Assembly: GCA_016281125.1 (NCBI GenBank)
Contig: JAEEIA010000037.1
Span: 20,485-84,484 of the forward strand
Direction of reading: 5' to 3'
Source: Oscillospiraceae bacterium
GTDB taxonomy: Bacteria; Bacillota; Clostridia; Oscillospirales; Ruminococcaceae
DNA: 64,000 bases
This document shows positions 6,700 through 16,317 of the stretch, piece by piece. Every line of letters starts with the position of its first letter. Positions within the stretch are counted from its first letter, which is position 1. The notes beneath the pieces were generated by a model. The model made no database searches. It saw nothing but the letters and a program-made list of their open reading frames with translations, and was not told where the DNA came from. The position numbers and the translations under genes were made by a program.

Positions 6700-9264
6700 A
6701 TGAATAACTATGAAAAGAACAATCTGTTCCAGGCCTCCCAGCTGACCATTCTTCTGAGCCTTTCGGTCTTTTCTGTGATTCTGTCAGTGGAAGCGTTTCT
6801 GATGTCATGGGAGCTCTGGCCGCTGATCCCGATCATGATCGGCGTTTCGGTTTCATGGATGGTGCATATTCAGCAGCGGCTGACCGGCAATCAGCGGCTG
6901 TGGCTGTATACGACGTTCGTGATGTTTTCCTTTTTCTATTACGGGAGCCATCAGACAAGCGTATTTGATACCGTTGCGGTCATGGCAATGATCATGATTC
7001 TGTATACCATGGTCTGCATCAAACCGCTTATCACGTTTTTGCAGATGATCTATTATCTGACGCTCGGATACGGGCTGCTGATGCTGTGGCACAGCGGAGA
7101 ACGGTTTGATACACTGCTCTGGTCGCGTGCGCTGATGAATGCAGTTGTCATCACCGCGGTCAGTATCATTTCAAGAACGATCATTGAAAAGTGGACGGAG
7201 GTTATGGCGCATTCGCACAGTGAGATTGAAAAGCTGACCGATGCGACGGACCGGCTGAACGATTTTCTGGCAAATGTTTCGCATGAAACGCGAACCCCGA
7301 TCAATGCGATCATCGGTCTGTCGGGGATCTGCATTGACGAGGAGGAAAATGCAGAGCGCCGCGCGAATCTGATTTCCGTGCGGGAGGCCGGCAGGCGCGT
7401 TGCGGAGCAGATCAGCGATATTCTCGATTTCACGGAAATTGACCGGAAAAAGCTGACGAATCATTATGAGGATTATATGCTGTCCTCTGTGCTGAACGAC
7501 CTGGTGGAGGAGATCCGTCCGTTCAAGCCGAAGGAACTGGAGCTGATCATTGACGTGGATCCCGCAATCCCGTCCGTCATGAATACCGACATCAGCAAGC
7601 TGCGGAAGATCCTGCGGCATCTGATTATGAACGGCCTGAAATATACGCATGAGGGCGGCGTGTATGTCCGTCTGTATACGATTCAGGAGAGCTACGGTGT
7701 CAATTTGCTGATCAAGGTAACAGATACCGGCATCGGCATGACGGAGGATGAACTGGAACGGATCTTTGAGCGGTATTTTCAGGCGGATTCCGGCCGCAGC
7801 AGACAGGGCGGCGGCCTCGGCCTCGGCATGACGATCGTGCAGGGCTTTACGGCATCGCTCGGCGGATTTATCCGTGTCAGCAGCAAGCCCGGGGAGGGTA
7901 CCACGGTGACAGTAAGTCTGCCGCAGAAGGTCGTGGATCCGGTCAGCTGTATGTCGATTTCCAGGCCGGAAAAGCTCTGTCTGGGCGCATTCCTGCATCT
8001 GGACAAGTACGCGAATCCGAATGTGCGTGAATACTACAATATGATGATTCACAACATTGTCAAGGGCTTCGGCGTGCAGATGCACCGCGTCGATCATGTT
8101 GCGAACCTGAAAAAACTGCTTGCCTCCGTGCAGCTGACGCATCTGTTTATCGCGGAGGAGGAGTACGCGACTGCACCGGAGCTGATCGAGTCGATTGCGC
8201 AGAAAATCATCACGGTTGTGGTTGCAAACGACGGCTTCAGACTGCCGGAGGGCTCCAAAGCGCGGATCATGGCCAAGCCGTTTTACTGTTTTCCGGTGGC
8301 GGCGATTCTCAATGCGGAGCACAATCTGGACGCGCTGGATGAACGGATTTCGTTCCCGGGCATCCGTGCGCTGGTTGTCGATGACGAGCCGATGAACCTG
8401 ACCGTCGCGCAGAATATCTTTAAGCGCTACGGGATGAAGGTGACGACGGCGAGCTCCGGTTCAGATGCGCTTGACCTTTGCCGGGAGCGCAGCTTTGATA
8501 TCGTGTTTATGGATCACATGATGCCGGGAATGGACGGCGTTGAGGCACTCAAGCGCATCCGTTCCAATAAGAATTATGCGGAGATTCCGGTCGTTGCACT
8601 GACGGCGAATGCAGTCAGTACGGCGCGGGAAACCTTCCTTGCAGCAGGCTTTGACGGCTTTGTCAGCAAGCCGATTGAGCTGGTTGATCTGGAACGCGTG
8701 CTGCGGAAGGTGCTCCGGAAATCGCTGGTGACCTATCAGTCCGCAGAGCAGAGCAATCCGCAGCCGGAACAGCCGGCAGCAGCAGAGCAGTCTGTGCCGG
8801 AGCAGCCCCTGACTGTTATGCAGCAGCTGAAAGCCTGCGGTTTGAATACCGCAGACGGGCTGAAATACTGTGCAGGCGACGATGAATTCTATCTTTCCAT
8901 GCTGCGGCAGTTTTCTGAGGAATATGCAGAGCGTGCGGACAGGATGCAGACGTTCCTTGCAGACGGTGATCTGAAAAATTATGAGATCCTTGTCCATGCA
9001 CTGAAAAGCAATCTGAAAATGCTCGGCAGTGAGGCGCTCTCCGAACGGGCGAAGGAAATGGAGTTTGCGGCGAAGGACGGCAATGCCGCGCTGATTGCGG
9101 AAAAGCACGGCGTTCTGAATGACGACTGCCGGAGCCTTGCCGTTGAACTGCTGCGGATTCTCGGCGGAGAATCTCGGCCGGAATCGGATACAGATGAAAT
9201 CATGGAGTTTCTCCCGGAGGATGATTCCGTAACGGAATTTGCGCCGGACGGAGAGGAGGGATGA
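6700..9264 (+). CDS. Hybrid histidine kinase HK-REC-Hpt
   Basis: 854 residues. About six hydrophobic segments in the first 160 residues form the membrane sensor region, without a large extracellular domain. The dimerisation histidine is H195 (NVSHETRTPIN). The ATPase domain has an N-box MNGLKYT, DTGIGM and GGGLGLGM. A degenerate receiver-like spacer follows, then a true receiver with D605 (FMDHMMPGMDG). The Hpt domain carries H766 (LVHALKSNLKMLG). A complete His-Asp-His relay is therefore built into one protein, and the last phosphate can go to a separate receiver such as either domain of the upstream cyclase. The ATG at 6700 has GAGG 9 nt upstream; the longer TTG start would precede that site. 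Confidence 0.92.
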   Translation: MNNYEKNNLFQASQLTILLSLSVFSVILSVEAFLMSWELWPLIPIMIGVSVSWMVHIQQRLTGNQRLWLYTTFVMFSFFYYGSHQTSVFDTVAVMAMIMILYTMVCIKPLITFLQMIYYLTLGYGLLMLWHSGERFDTLLWSRALMNAVVITAVSIISRTIIEKWTEVMAHSHSEIEKLTDATDRLNDFLANVSHETRTPINAIIGLSGICIDEEENAERRANLISVREAGRRVAEQISDILDFTEIDRKKLTNHYEDYMLSSVLNDLVEEIRPFKPKELELIIDVDPAIPSVMNTDISKLRKILRHLIMNGLKYTHEGGVYVRLYTIQESYGVNLLIKVTDTGIGMTEDELERIFERYFQADSGRSRQGGGLGLGMTIVQGFTASLGGFIRVSSKPGEGTTVTVSLPQKVVDPVSCMSISRPEKLCLGAFLHLDKYANPNVREYYNMMIHNIVKGFGVQMHRVDHVANLKKLLASVQLTHLFIAEEEYATAPELIESIAQKIITVVVANDGFRLPEGSKARIMAKPFYCFPVAAILNAEHNLDALDERISFPGIRALVVDDEPMNLTVAQNIFKRYGMKVTTASSGSDALDLCRERSFDIVFMDHMMPGMDGVEALKRIRSNKNYAEIPVVALTANAVSTARETFLAAGFDGFVSKPIELVDLERVLRKVLRKSLVTYQSAEQSNPQPEQPAAAEQSVPEQPLTVMQQLKACGLNTADGLKYCAGDDEFYLSMLRQFSEEYAERADRMQTFLADGDLKNYEILVHALKSNLKMLGSEALSERAKEMEFAAKDGNAALIAEKHGVLNDDCRSLAVELLRILGGESRPESDTDEIMEFLPEDDSVTEFAPDGEEG

Positions 9265-9265
9265 T

Positions 9266-11962
9266 ATGCGTTTCGGAAAGATCAGGGATTTGTTTTTCAG
9301 CGATGTCTATCCGCAGCAGGACAGGTTTTATGTTCTGATTACTGCACTGACGGTTATGATGTGGGCGGTGAAGCTCACAGAAATCATCATCACCGCAGCG
9401 CCGTTCTATCACATTCTGTTCCTGTTTTTCAGCATGATTCTGATTGCAGCGGTTACGGTACATGCAATCAGAAGCGGGCGCGGGAGAATGGGCGCGGCGG
9501 TAGTCGTGTTCATTGTCTGTCTTGTGTATACACCCAATGTGTTTTTTCACGACGGCGGCATTTACGGTGAGGCGCCGATCTGGTTCCTGTTCAGTGCGTT
9601 CTTTATCAGCACCTGCCTGAACGGCAGGACGATGTTTATCTATCTGACGATTTTACTGGCAGAAGCAATCGGCTGCTGGTACTGCTCATGGCGGTTCCCG
9701 TCGCTGATTGTGCATGATTCGGAAATTTCAGCGCATTTGTTTTCGCTGATTGCACTGTACCTGACCGGCCTGACTGTCTGCATCACTATCTGTTACCGGA
9801 GTATGCTCTATCGGCAGGAGGTCACGCGGTCGCTTCAGCAGAAAAAGGAGATTGAGGCGCTGAACGAGTCGCAGAATCATTTCTTTTCCAGCATGAGCCA
9901 CGAGATCCGCACACCAATCAACACAATCATCGCGCTGAATGAAATGATCCTGCGCGAGAATATCAACGACGAGGTCGCGGAGGACGCGGCGAATATTCAG
10001 TCCGCGAGTAAAATGCTGCTGCATCTCATCAACGATATTCTGGATATGTCCAAATTTGCTTCCGGAAAGATGAAGCTCACGCCGGTTGTGTACAATCCCG
10101 GTGATATGCTTTCGGAGATTGTCGGAATGCTCTGGATCCGTGCCAAGGAAAAGGGACTGGATTTTCAGGTGCATGTTTCGCCGGATATTCCGGTTGAGTT
10201 GCTGGGCGACGAGGTGCGTATCAAGCAGATTCTGATTAACGTGCTGAACAATGCAATCAAGTATACGCAGCAGGGGTCGGTATCCCTGACGATTGAGCCC
10301 GGAGAAACCGAGGACGGCATTCTGCATGTTGTGTATTCGGTCAGCGATACCGGCATCGGCATCAAAAAAGAGAATATCCCGCACCTGTTCTCCGCGTTCA
10401 AGCGCATGGACGAGGAAAAAAACCGCCATATTGAGGGCACCGGCCTCGGGCTGTCGATTGTCCGGCAGTTTGTCGATATGATGGGCGGAAAGATTACGGT
10501 CAACAGCATCTATACCAAGGGCTCGACGTTTATCATTGAGATTCCGCAGAAAATTGTAACAACACAGAAGATCGGTGAAATCCGCATCGACAGCGAATCC
10601 GCGCCCGGGAGCCGCAGAGAGCATATCGCCGGGTTTGAGGCACCGGAGGCCAAGGTGCTGGTCGTCGATGACAATGCGTCGAATCTGCTGGTCGTATCCA
10701 AGCTGCTGCGCGAAACAAAGGTGCAGGTAGAAACTGTTTCCTGCGGCGAGGAGGCGCTGAAAAGAACGCTGAATCAGCATTATCATGTGATTTTCATGGA
10801 CCATCTGATGCCGGAGATGGACGGCATTGAGTGCCTGAAGGCAATCCGTTCCCAGATCGGCGGGCAGAGCAAGGACGCAAGGATTGTTGTGCTGACCGCG
10901 AACGCCGGGAGCGAAAATAAGATGCTGTATGAAAAGGCGGGCTTTGACGGCTATCTGACCAAGCCGATTACCGGCGATATTCTGGAAAAGGAGCTGTACC
11001 GGCTGCTGCCGCGCAATCTCACATTCACCACGGGAAGCGGCGAGGATATTCTGAAAGAAACCGTTTCCTGGATGAAGAAGGAGCAGCGCAAAAAGACCGT
11101 TGTGATCACGACGGAGAGTGTTGCGGATCTGCCGCAGGAGATCATTGCACGTTACGGCATCGCGGTGCTTCCGCATTTGGTCTGTACGGCGGAGGGCGAT
11201 TTCCTGGATGGCGTCGAGATTGAAACAAAGGGTCTGCTGGATTATATGAACGACCGTGAGCGAAAGGTGCGCACGGGCATTCCGGATGTGCAGACGGTTG
11301 AGGCATTTTTCGCAAGACAGCTGACGACTGCCAACAACATTATCCATATTTCCGTATCCGGAGGGCTCACGAACAGCGGATGTCCGGTCGCGCAGGAGGC
11401 CGCAAGGGCGTTTAATAATGTCACTGTGATTGACTCCGGACACCTTTCCAGCGGGCAGGGGCTGATGGTCATTGAAGCCTGCCGCATGGCGGAGGAGGGG
11501 AAGAGCCCCGACGAAATCCGTGAACATCTGGAACGCATGAAGCCGCGGATCCATACCAGCTTTGTGGTGGACAGTCTTGATTTCCTTTCGCGTGCAGATC
11601 AGGTGAGCAGCCGTGTCGCGCGTGTGACAAAGGCGCTGATGGCCAAGCCGGTGCTCGTCCTGAAACGCGGAAAAATGGGCGTCGGAAAGGTGTTTTTCGG
11701 CACGCGGGAAAATGTATGGAAGCAATATATCCGGTCTGTGCTGCGGTCGCCCGCGTCGATTGATCACCGGATTTTGTTCGTGACATATGTCGGCATCACC
11801 AACAGGGATATGGAATGGATCCGGAATCAGGTGGAGAAGCGGACGAAATTTGAAAGCATCTATTTTCAGCAGGCATCGCCTGTCATTGCCGTGAACTGCG
11901 GCAGCGGAACATTCGGGCTGCTGGTACGGGATGCCGATCCGCAGACGGAAACATTCTCATGA
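9266..11962 (+). CDS. Hybrid histidine kinase fused to a DegV/FakB-like domain
   Basis: 898 residues. About six membrane helices (to about residue 180) precede a kinase core with H212 (SMSHEIRTPIN), ATPase motifs DTGIGI and GTGLGLS, and a receiver with D512 (FMDHLMPEMDG). From about residue 610 to the end lies a full-length DegV domain: VVITTESVADLP, HISVSGGLTNSG, VIDSGHLSSGQGL and VDSLDFLSRADQVS. DegV/FakB proteins bind a fatty acid and normally stand alone. Here the domain is joined to the receiver by a short linker and is read through without a stop. The usual GGRI at the end of the DegV lid motif reads ADQV. The start at 9266 follows GAGGAGG, with 1 bp between the preceding stop and this ATG, so translation is coupled. 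I infer lipid sensing or lipid-dependent output. Confidence 0.9.
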   Translation: MRFGKIRDLFFSDVYPQQDRFYVLITALTVMMWAVKLTEIIITAAPFYHILFLFFSMILIAAVTVHAIRSGRGRMGAAVVVFIVCLVYTPNVFFHDGGIYGEAPIWFLFSAFFISTCLNGRTMFIYLTILLAEAIGCWYCSWRFPSLIVHDSEISAHLFSLIALYLTGLTVCITICYRSMLYRQEVTRSLQQKKEIEALNESQNHFFSSMSHEIRTPINTIIALNEMILRENINDEVAEDAANIQSASKMLLHLINDILDMSKFASGKMKLTPVVYNPGDMLSEIVGMLWIRAKEKGLDFQVHVSPDIPVELLGDEVRIKQILINVLNNAIKYTQQGSVSLTIEPGETEDGILHVVYSVSDTGIGIKKENIPHLFSAFKRMDEEKNRHIEGTGLGLSIVRQFVDMMGGKITVNSIYTKGSTFIIEIPQKIVTTQKIGEIRIDSESAPGSRREHIAGFEAPEAKVLVVDDNASNLLVVSKLLRETKVQVETVSCGEEALKRTLNQHYHVIFMDHLMPEMDGIECLKAIRSQIGGQSKDARIVVLTANAGSENKMLYEKAGFDGYLTKPITGDILEKELYRLLPRNLTFTTGSGEDILKETVSWMKKEQRKKTVVITTESVADLPQEIIARYGIAVLPHLVCTAEGDFLDGVEIETKGLLDYMNDRERKVRTGIPDVQTVEAFFARQLTTANNIIHISVSGGLTNSGCPVAQEAARAFNNVTVIDSGHLSSGQGLMVIEACRMAEEGKSPDEIREHLERMKPRIHTSFVVDSLDFLSRADQVSSRVARVTKALMAKPVLVLKRGKMGVGKVFFGTRENVWKQYIRSVLRSPASIDHRILFVTYVGITNRDMEWIRNQVEKRTKFESIYFQQASPVIAVNCGSGTFGLLVRDADPQTETFS

Positions 11963-11971
11963 CACAAAGAG

Positions 11972-12001
11972 ATGCCCCTGTCCTTTGCAGGACAGGGGCA
12001 T
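11972..12001. terminator. Hairpin terminator between convergent operons
   Basis: Perfect 13-bp stem: ATGCCCCTGTCCT at 11972-11984 with AGGACAGGGGCAT at 11989-12001 and a 4-nt loop. It lies between the stops of convergent genes. There is no strong T run, so efficiency is uncertain. Confidence 0.7.
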
Positions 12002-12020
12002 TGGTATGCAGTGAAATCTT

Positions 12021-13304
12021 TTATACAGGCAGAGAAATATAAAAGATATTGAATCCGTTTTCACTTTCTGCCCAGATTTTTCCGTTGTGTTCCCGGACGA
12101 TGCTTTCCGCGATGGAGAGTCCCAGCCCGTAGCTCTGACGGTCATTTCTTGCCTGATCCACACGGTAGAACCGTTTGAAGATGTTCTGGCATTCCTCCTT
12201 TGACAGCGGCGTTCCCCGTCCCTTGATCGTCAGATTTGCGCTGGAGGACTGGTGCTTCAGGCTGACCGTGACCGGATCGGCGGGGTCGCAGTATTTCAGC
12301 GCGTTATCGAGCAGGATGGTGATAACCTGACGCAGCTTATCCTTATCGCCCTGCACGGTGATGCCGGGGGCAATTTCCGTGATGAGCGCCATATCATTTT
12401 CATAGAACAGCGGTTCAAACGGGAGCACGCTGTTATTGAGCAGCTTGCTGAGATCCACAGCGGAATGCTGAATTGCGGTTCTCTGATTGTCCAGCCTTGC
12501 AAGCTCCAGGAGGCTTTCCACAAGGCCGCGCATCCGCTTGGAGGTGGAGAGAATATTCTGCGTGAACTGGGATCTGTCCTGTTCCGTGTAGCTCTGATCG
12601 GTGAGCATTTCCGCATTCGTCATGATGACTGTCAGCGGCGTTTTCAGCTCATGTGACGCATCCGCTATGAACTGCTTCTGCTCGTTCCAGGCATTTTCAA
12701 CTGGCTTTGTCATCCACCAGGAGAGCAGCAGGCTGATGATGAACAGAAATGCATATGCAGGCGCGCCGATCAGAATGCAGTTGCGCATCAGGCCGCGGAG
12801 CATGGTTCTTTCCCGGGAGATATCTGCAAATACGATCCGGTTCTCATTCCGGTTATTTGACTTCATGTATCTGAGGTCATATCCGGCAATAACGCCGATC
12901 TGCTCCGTGCTTTCCTCTGCCACGCTGACAATTTCCGTCAGAATGACCTCTTCCGTCAGGCCGAGTGCTTCATAATCCGAGAGCGTGACTGTTCCGTCCT
13001 CGGCAATATCCGCAGTAAAAAACGGCAGACGCATTCCGCCGCGCGTTTCGTCGGGCATTCGCTCCGGCTTGTTTGTCTGTTTATTGTCAGGCTTATCTGA
13101 GGGCTTGCTGTCCGGCTTGTAATCCGGCCTGTGCATCATTGCATCATCGGGCGGACGGAATGCCATGCTGTGCATCGTCTGTATGCTTTCGCGTTCCAGA
13201 TAATTCCCGGTGAGATGCATGACAAGCCCGAACACCGCAGCAAACAGCGCCGTGACAATCGTCATAATGACAAGGAAGAATTTGATTTTCAGCCGTTTCA
13301 GCAT
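12021..13304 (-). CDS. Sensor histidine kinase (OmpR partner)
   Basis: 427 residues. There is a membrane helix at about 8-30, an extracytoplasmic region with a lysine/proline-rich stretch (residues 55-82), a second helix at about 176-198, then the kinase core with H218 (DASHELKTPL). The N-box is LLDNALKY and the G2 region YGLGLSIAE. The G1 position reads KGRGTPLS in place of DxGxGI, a variant also met in Firmicute kinases whose ATP lid lacks the first Asp; activity should not be assumed lost. The start overlaps the last 7 nt of the response-regulator gene, showing translational coupling. The stimulus cannot be read from sequence. Confidence 0.92.
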   Translation of the reverse strand: MLKRLKIKFFLVIMTIVTALFAAVFGLVMHLTGNYLERESIQTMHSMAFRPPDDAMMHRPDYKPDSKPSDKPDNKQTNKPERMPDETRGGMRLPFFTADIAEDGTVTLSDYEALGLTEEVILTEIVSVAEESTEQIGVIAGYDLRYMKSNNRNENRIVFADISRERTMLRGLMRNCILIGAPAYAFLFIISLLLSWWMTKPVENAWNEQKQFIADASHELKTPLTVIMTNAEMLTDQSYTEQDRSQFTQNILSTSKRMRGLVESLLELARLDNQRTAIQHSAVDLSKLLNNSVLPFEPLFYENDMALITEIAPGITVQGDKDKLRQVITILLDNALKYCDPADPVTVSLKHQSSSANLTIKGRGTPLSKEECQNIFKRFYRVDQARNDRQSYGLGLSIAESIVREHNGKIWAESENGFNIFYISLPV

Positions 13305-13975
13305 GATTTGTCACACTCCAGATGGTAGCCGAGCCGCCGCACGGCTTCAATGCGGATATCCGATCCGATGCTGCTTAATTTTTTCCGCAGGAACCCGACA
13401 TAGACCTCAACATGGTTTTCCACCGCGTTGGAATCGTATCCCCAGACCTTGGTCAGCAGAGATTCCTTTGAAACATGATTGGTTCCGGATACCATCAGCA
13501 TCCGCATGACCTCGAATTCCCGTGCCGAGAGCCGGACATTGTTTTCCCCGCAGATCAGCGAGGCCGATTCCAGATCCAGACGCGTATCGCCGAAGCAGAG
13601 CTCATTGACCTGTGAGCCCTGCCGCCGCAGCAGTGCATTGACACAGGCCAGCAGTTCCCTTGCATCAAACGGCTTTGTCAGATAGTAGTCTGCCCCGGCA
13701 TTGAGTCCTTCAACCTTGTCCTCAATATCCGAACGCGCAGTCAGCATCAGAATCGGCGTGGTATTGCGCTTCTGCCGGATGTGATCCGCAACCTGATAGC
13801 CGTTCTGCTTCGGCAGCATAATATCCAGAATAATCAGATCGTAGATATTCAGCATGGCATACTGCTCTCCGCTCTCACCGTCGTAGACAGCCTCTGCCTC
13901 AAAGCCCTTGGATGTCAGCATGAGCTTCAGCGAATCCGCAAGCACTTTTTCATCTTCAACAATCAGAATTTTCAT
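13298..13975 (-). CDS. OmpR-family response regulator
   Basis: 225 residues. A receiver domain with acidic pocket (VEDE) and D51 (ILDIMLP), the conserved K of KPFDARELL, and a winged-helix DNA-binding domain (LSAREFEVMRML; VEVYVGFLRKKL). Standard length for the OmpR/PhoB family. It is first of a two-gene minus-strand operon with the histidine kinase that overlaps its end. It should be a cytoplasmic transcription factor; no target operator was identified. Confidence 0.95.
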   Translation of the reverse strand: MKILIVEDEKVLADSLKLMLTSKGFEAEAVYDGESGEQYAMLNIYDLIILDIMLPKQNGYQVADHIRQKRNTTPILMLTARSDIEDKVEGLNAGADYYLTKPFDARELLACVNALLRRQGSQVNELCFGDTRLDLESASLICGENNVRLSAREFEVMRMLMVSGTNHVSKESLLTKVWGYDSNAVENHVEVYVGFLRKKLSSIGSDIRIEAVRRLGYHLECDKSC

Positions 13976-14159
13976 TGAAATCCCCCCATTGCTTCTATGT
14001 CATATTATAATACAGAATTCAGAAGATTGCAAGCTGTACATGCCTTTTCTGCAACTTTTTTGCGGTTTTGAGAATCCTTCTGCATATTATCATACATGAT
14101 TTCGCTGAATACATGCTGAAAGCAGCGGCGGAAAGAAGAAAATAAATTTTCGGATGCAC

Positions 14160-14188
14160 TTTACTTTCCCGGATTTATGTTGTATAAT
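14160..14188 (+). promoter_or_regulatory. Promoter of dockerin protein gene
   Basis: TTTACT at 14160-14165, a 17-bp spacer, and TATAAT at 14183-14188, some 49 bp before the start codon. Confidence 0.65.
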
Positions 14189-14236
14189 CAGGGTAAGCAG
14201 AACAATCTGCTGCTTTGAAAAAGGAAGGTGAATACC

Positions 14237-16225
14237 ATGCAGCGAAGAACCCGAAGCATTCTCACAATGACAGCAGCCTTGTTTGCCGCATGCACGCAGG
14301 CAGCCTGCGCGCTGACAGCAGTGTGTGCAGCGGCAGATCCTGAAAAGAACATTCCGCTCCCAGACTGGATCCCGGATACCTACGGCAAAGCAAGTAACTT
14401 TCTCAATGTTTACGGCGGCACGCATATTGAGGACGGTCTGCTCTGCGTGGTGTTCTATGAATATCAGAACCGCAGCCCGGAGAGCACGCCTGTTCAGCAC
14501 ACGGTCACCGCTGCCGGCGATGCTGTGCAGGAGCTGTATCACGAAACATATTCGTATGCCAGTGAAACGGCATCCCCGTATTTGACCTGGGATATGGAAG
14601 TGTTTGTGTACCGGCCAGTCCGCGCAGGGGAGTTTGAGATCAGCCTTTCCTCGGTGATTCCGGAGGGCACATATATGCCGGATCAGGGAACATATATCCC
14701 TGAATACCGGTTTTCCGTGGACGATCAGCTTGTAATCACGGAAACCGACCCATACAGCTGGGTGCCGGACTGTGCGCAGGAATATGAGGATTTTTATCTG
14801 GAGAACGGCATGTATGCCGTGAACGGGAATCAGATCGCGTTCCTGCTGAATTATTCGGTTTCCTACCTGGAAGTCGGAACGGATCGTATCACGGAAACGG
14901 TTTCATCCGATGCGGTACAACGGATCGGATGGTGGAGCTGTGACGGGAAAGAAGCAGAGAGCGGCAGAAGCGGGCCGCTCCGGAAATCATATCAGGAAAT
15001 CGCTGTCTATGAGGCGGTTGCTGACGGTGAGGCGGAGATTACATGGACGCTGAAGGACAAGGATGGGAACATCTTTATCACGCCGGTAGGGGGCGGATGG
15101 GGCGGAACAGGTTCCGTTAAAACATCGCAGCAGATCGGCGGGCAATTCCGGATTACGGACCATGCACAGACCGTGCTCGGCCCCGGCGATGCGCGGATTA
15201 CCATTGCCGATGCTGCCGCGGGTGAGCCGGTGACGGTTGCGCCGGGTTCCGGCTTTTCGCTGTACCGGCGGTTGGAAAACTCCGATGCCAAGCCGTTGAT
15301 TGCGCGCGTAACGTCCAATCCGTTTGCCGTCCGGAAGCTCGGTCAATATTTGGATGATGATGCACTGACGCCGGATGCTGCCGGGTTTGCGCTGGCGGTG
15401 CCTCCGGCATACAGGATTCCGACAGAGGCAGAGAAGCGCGGAACCGTCACGAAATATGACAACGGCTCCTATGATGTTGAATTCCGGCTGGTATGCGATT
15501 CCGCTGGCGATGTCAACCGTGACCGCATCCTGAACAAAGCGGATGTGACCGCGCTGATTCAATGGCTGACCGCGGAGCCGGAATTGCAGATTGCCATCTG
15601 GGATGCTGCTGACTGCAATCAGGACAGCATTCTCAGTGCGGCTGACCTGACGCTGATGAAACGAAAGCTGCTGAACGCCGGAGCATCCGCGGAGCCGGAT
15701 ATCATCACGGCTTCGACAAAGCTGCCTGTCATTGAAGATGAAACCGGCGATATCACAGACAGCATGAAAGCACAGCTGGAGGAAACTGTGCGCGCCATGT
15801 ACCCGGGTTCGGATCTCAGTGATTTCAAGCTGGTGTATGCGCCGGATCATCCGCTGACGAAAAAGGCGGGCGGCCCCTGCTTCTATGTTTACTATCAGGA
15901 TACGCTGGTTCACGGGCTCGGTGACATTGATCTGCGCAATAACGTCTATGCGGCGTTTGACCAAAACGGAAAGGTGACGCTGCAATTACTTGCTTCCCCG
16001 GAAGCATTTCTGTCCGTGGATCTTTCCGGGCAGGATGTTTCGGAGATCTGGATGAATGAAAGGAAAAAGGGACATTTCGTTGAGCGGATCGTTTATGCGA
16101 AGCGCGACGACAGGGAAAAGCCGCTCCGGGTTGCATACCGTGTGATCCGGTCAGATGTGCCGTGGGAGCAGATCTGCGACGAAATCGGTAATGTAATCGT
16201 TACAACGGATCTTCCGAAAACATAA
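14237..16225 (+). CDS. Secreted protein with internal dockerin
   Basis: 662 residues. The signal peptide has a basic start (MQRRTRS) and a hydrophobic core ending near AVCAAA. The N-terminal 400 residues have beta-rich character and many aromatic residues but no family I recognise. At about 423-480 lies a type I-like dockerin with two calcium loops (GDVNRDRILNKADVT and AADCNQDSILSAADLT, ending LMKRKLL). Unusually, another domain of about 180 residues follows the dockerin, instead of the dockerin ending the protein. The start at 14237 is set by a GGAAGG site 8 nt upstream. The protein should be exported and attached to a cohesin-bearing scaffold. Catalytic function unknown. Confidence 0.85.
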   Translation: MQRRTRSILTMTAALFAACTQAACALTAVCAAADPEKNIPLPDWIPDTYGKASNFLNVYGGTHIEDGLLCVVFYEYQNRSPESTPVQHTVTAAGDAVQELYHETYSYASETASPYLTWDMEVFVYRPVRAGEFEISLSSVIPEGTYMPDQGTYIPEYRFSVDDQLVITETDPYSWVPDCAQEYEDFYLENGMYAVNGNQIAFLLNYSVSYLEVGTDRITETVSSDAVQRIGWWSCDGKEAESGRSGPLRKSYQEIAVYEAVADGEAEITWTLKDKDGNIFITPVGGGWGGTGSVKTSQQIGGQFRITDHAQTVLGPGDARITIADAAAGEPVTVAPGSGFSLYRRLENSDAKPLIARVTSNPFAVRKLGQYLDDDALTPDAAGFALAVPPAYRIPTEAEKRGTVTKYDNGSYDVEFRLVCDSAGDVNRDRILNKADVTALIQWLTAEPELQIAIWDAADCNQDSILSAADLTLMKRKLLNAGASAEPDIITASTKLPVIEDETGDITDSMKAQLEETVRAMYPGSDLSDFKLVYAPDHPLTKKAGGPCFYVYYQDTLVHGLGDIDLRNNVYAAFDQNGKVTLQLLASPEAFLSVDLSGQDVSEIWMNERKKGHFVERIVYAKRDDREKPLRVAYRVIRSDVPWEQICDEIGNVIVTTDLPKT

Positions 16226-16265
16226 CGCGCAAAAATGAAAACGAAAAAGAACTGCATGACAATGA

Positions 16266-16297
16266 ACCGCCGTCTGAAACACACAGACGGCGGTTTT
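16266..16297. terminator. Intrinsic terminator
   Basis: Stem ACCGCCGTCTG (16266-16276) with CAGACGGCGGT (16284-16294), 7-nt loop, then TTT. It ends the plus-strand dockerin gene and may also serve the convergent lysozyme gene. Confidence 0.85.
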
Positions 16298-16317
16298 GCA
16301 TGTATTCTGTGCCGGGT

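Noticed and set aside
5314..11767. Long minus-strand open frames of 380-680 codons opposite the kinase genes
   Set aside because: Antisense of well-conserved GGDEF, kinase and receiver coding; their composition is His/Arg/Gln-rich, typical of shadow frames, with no ribosome sites.
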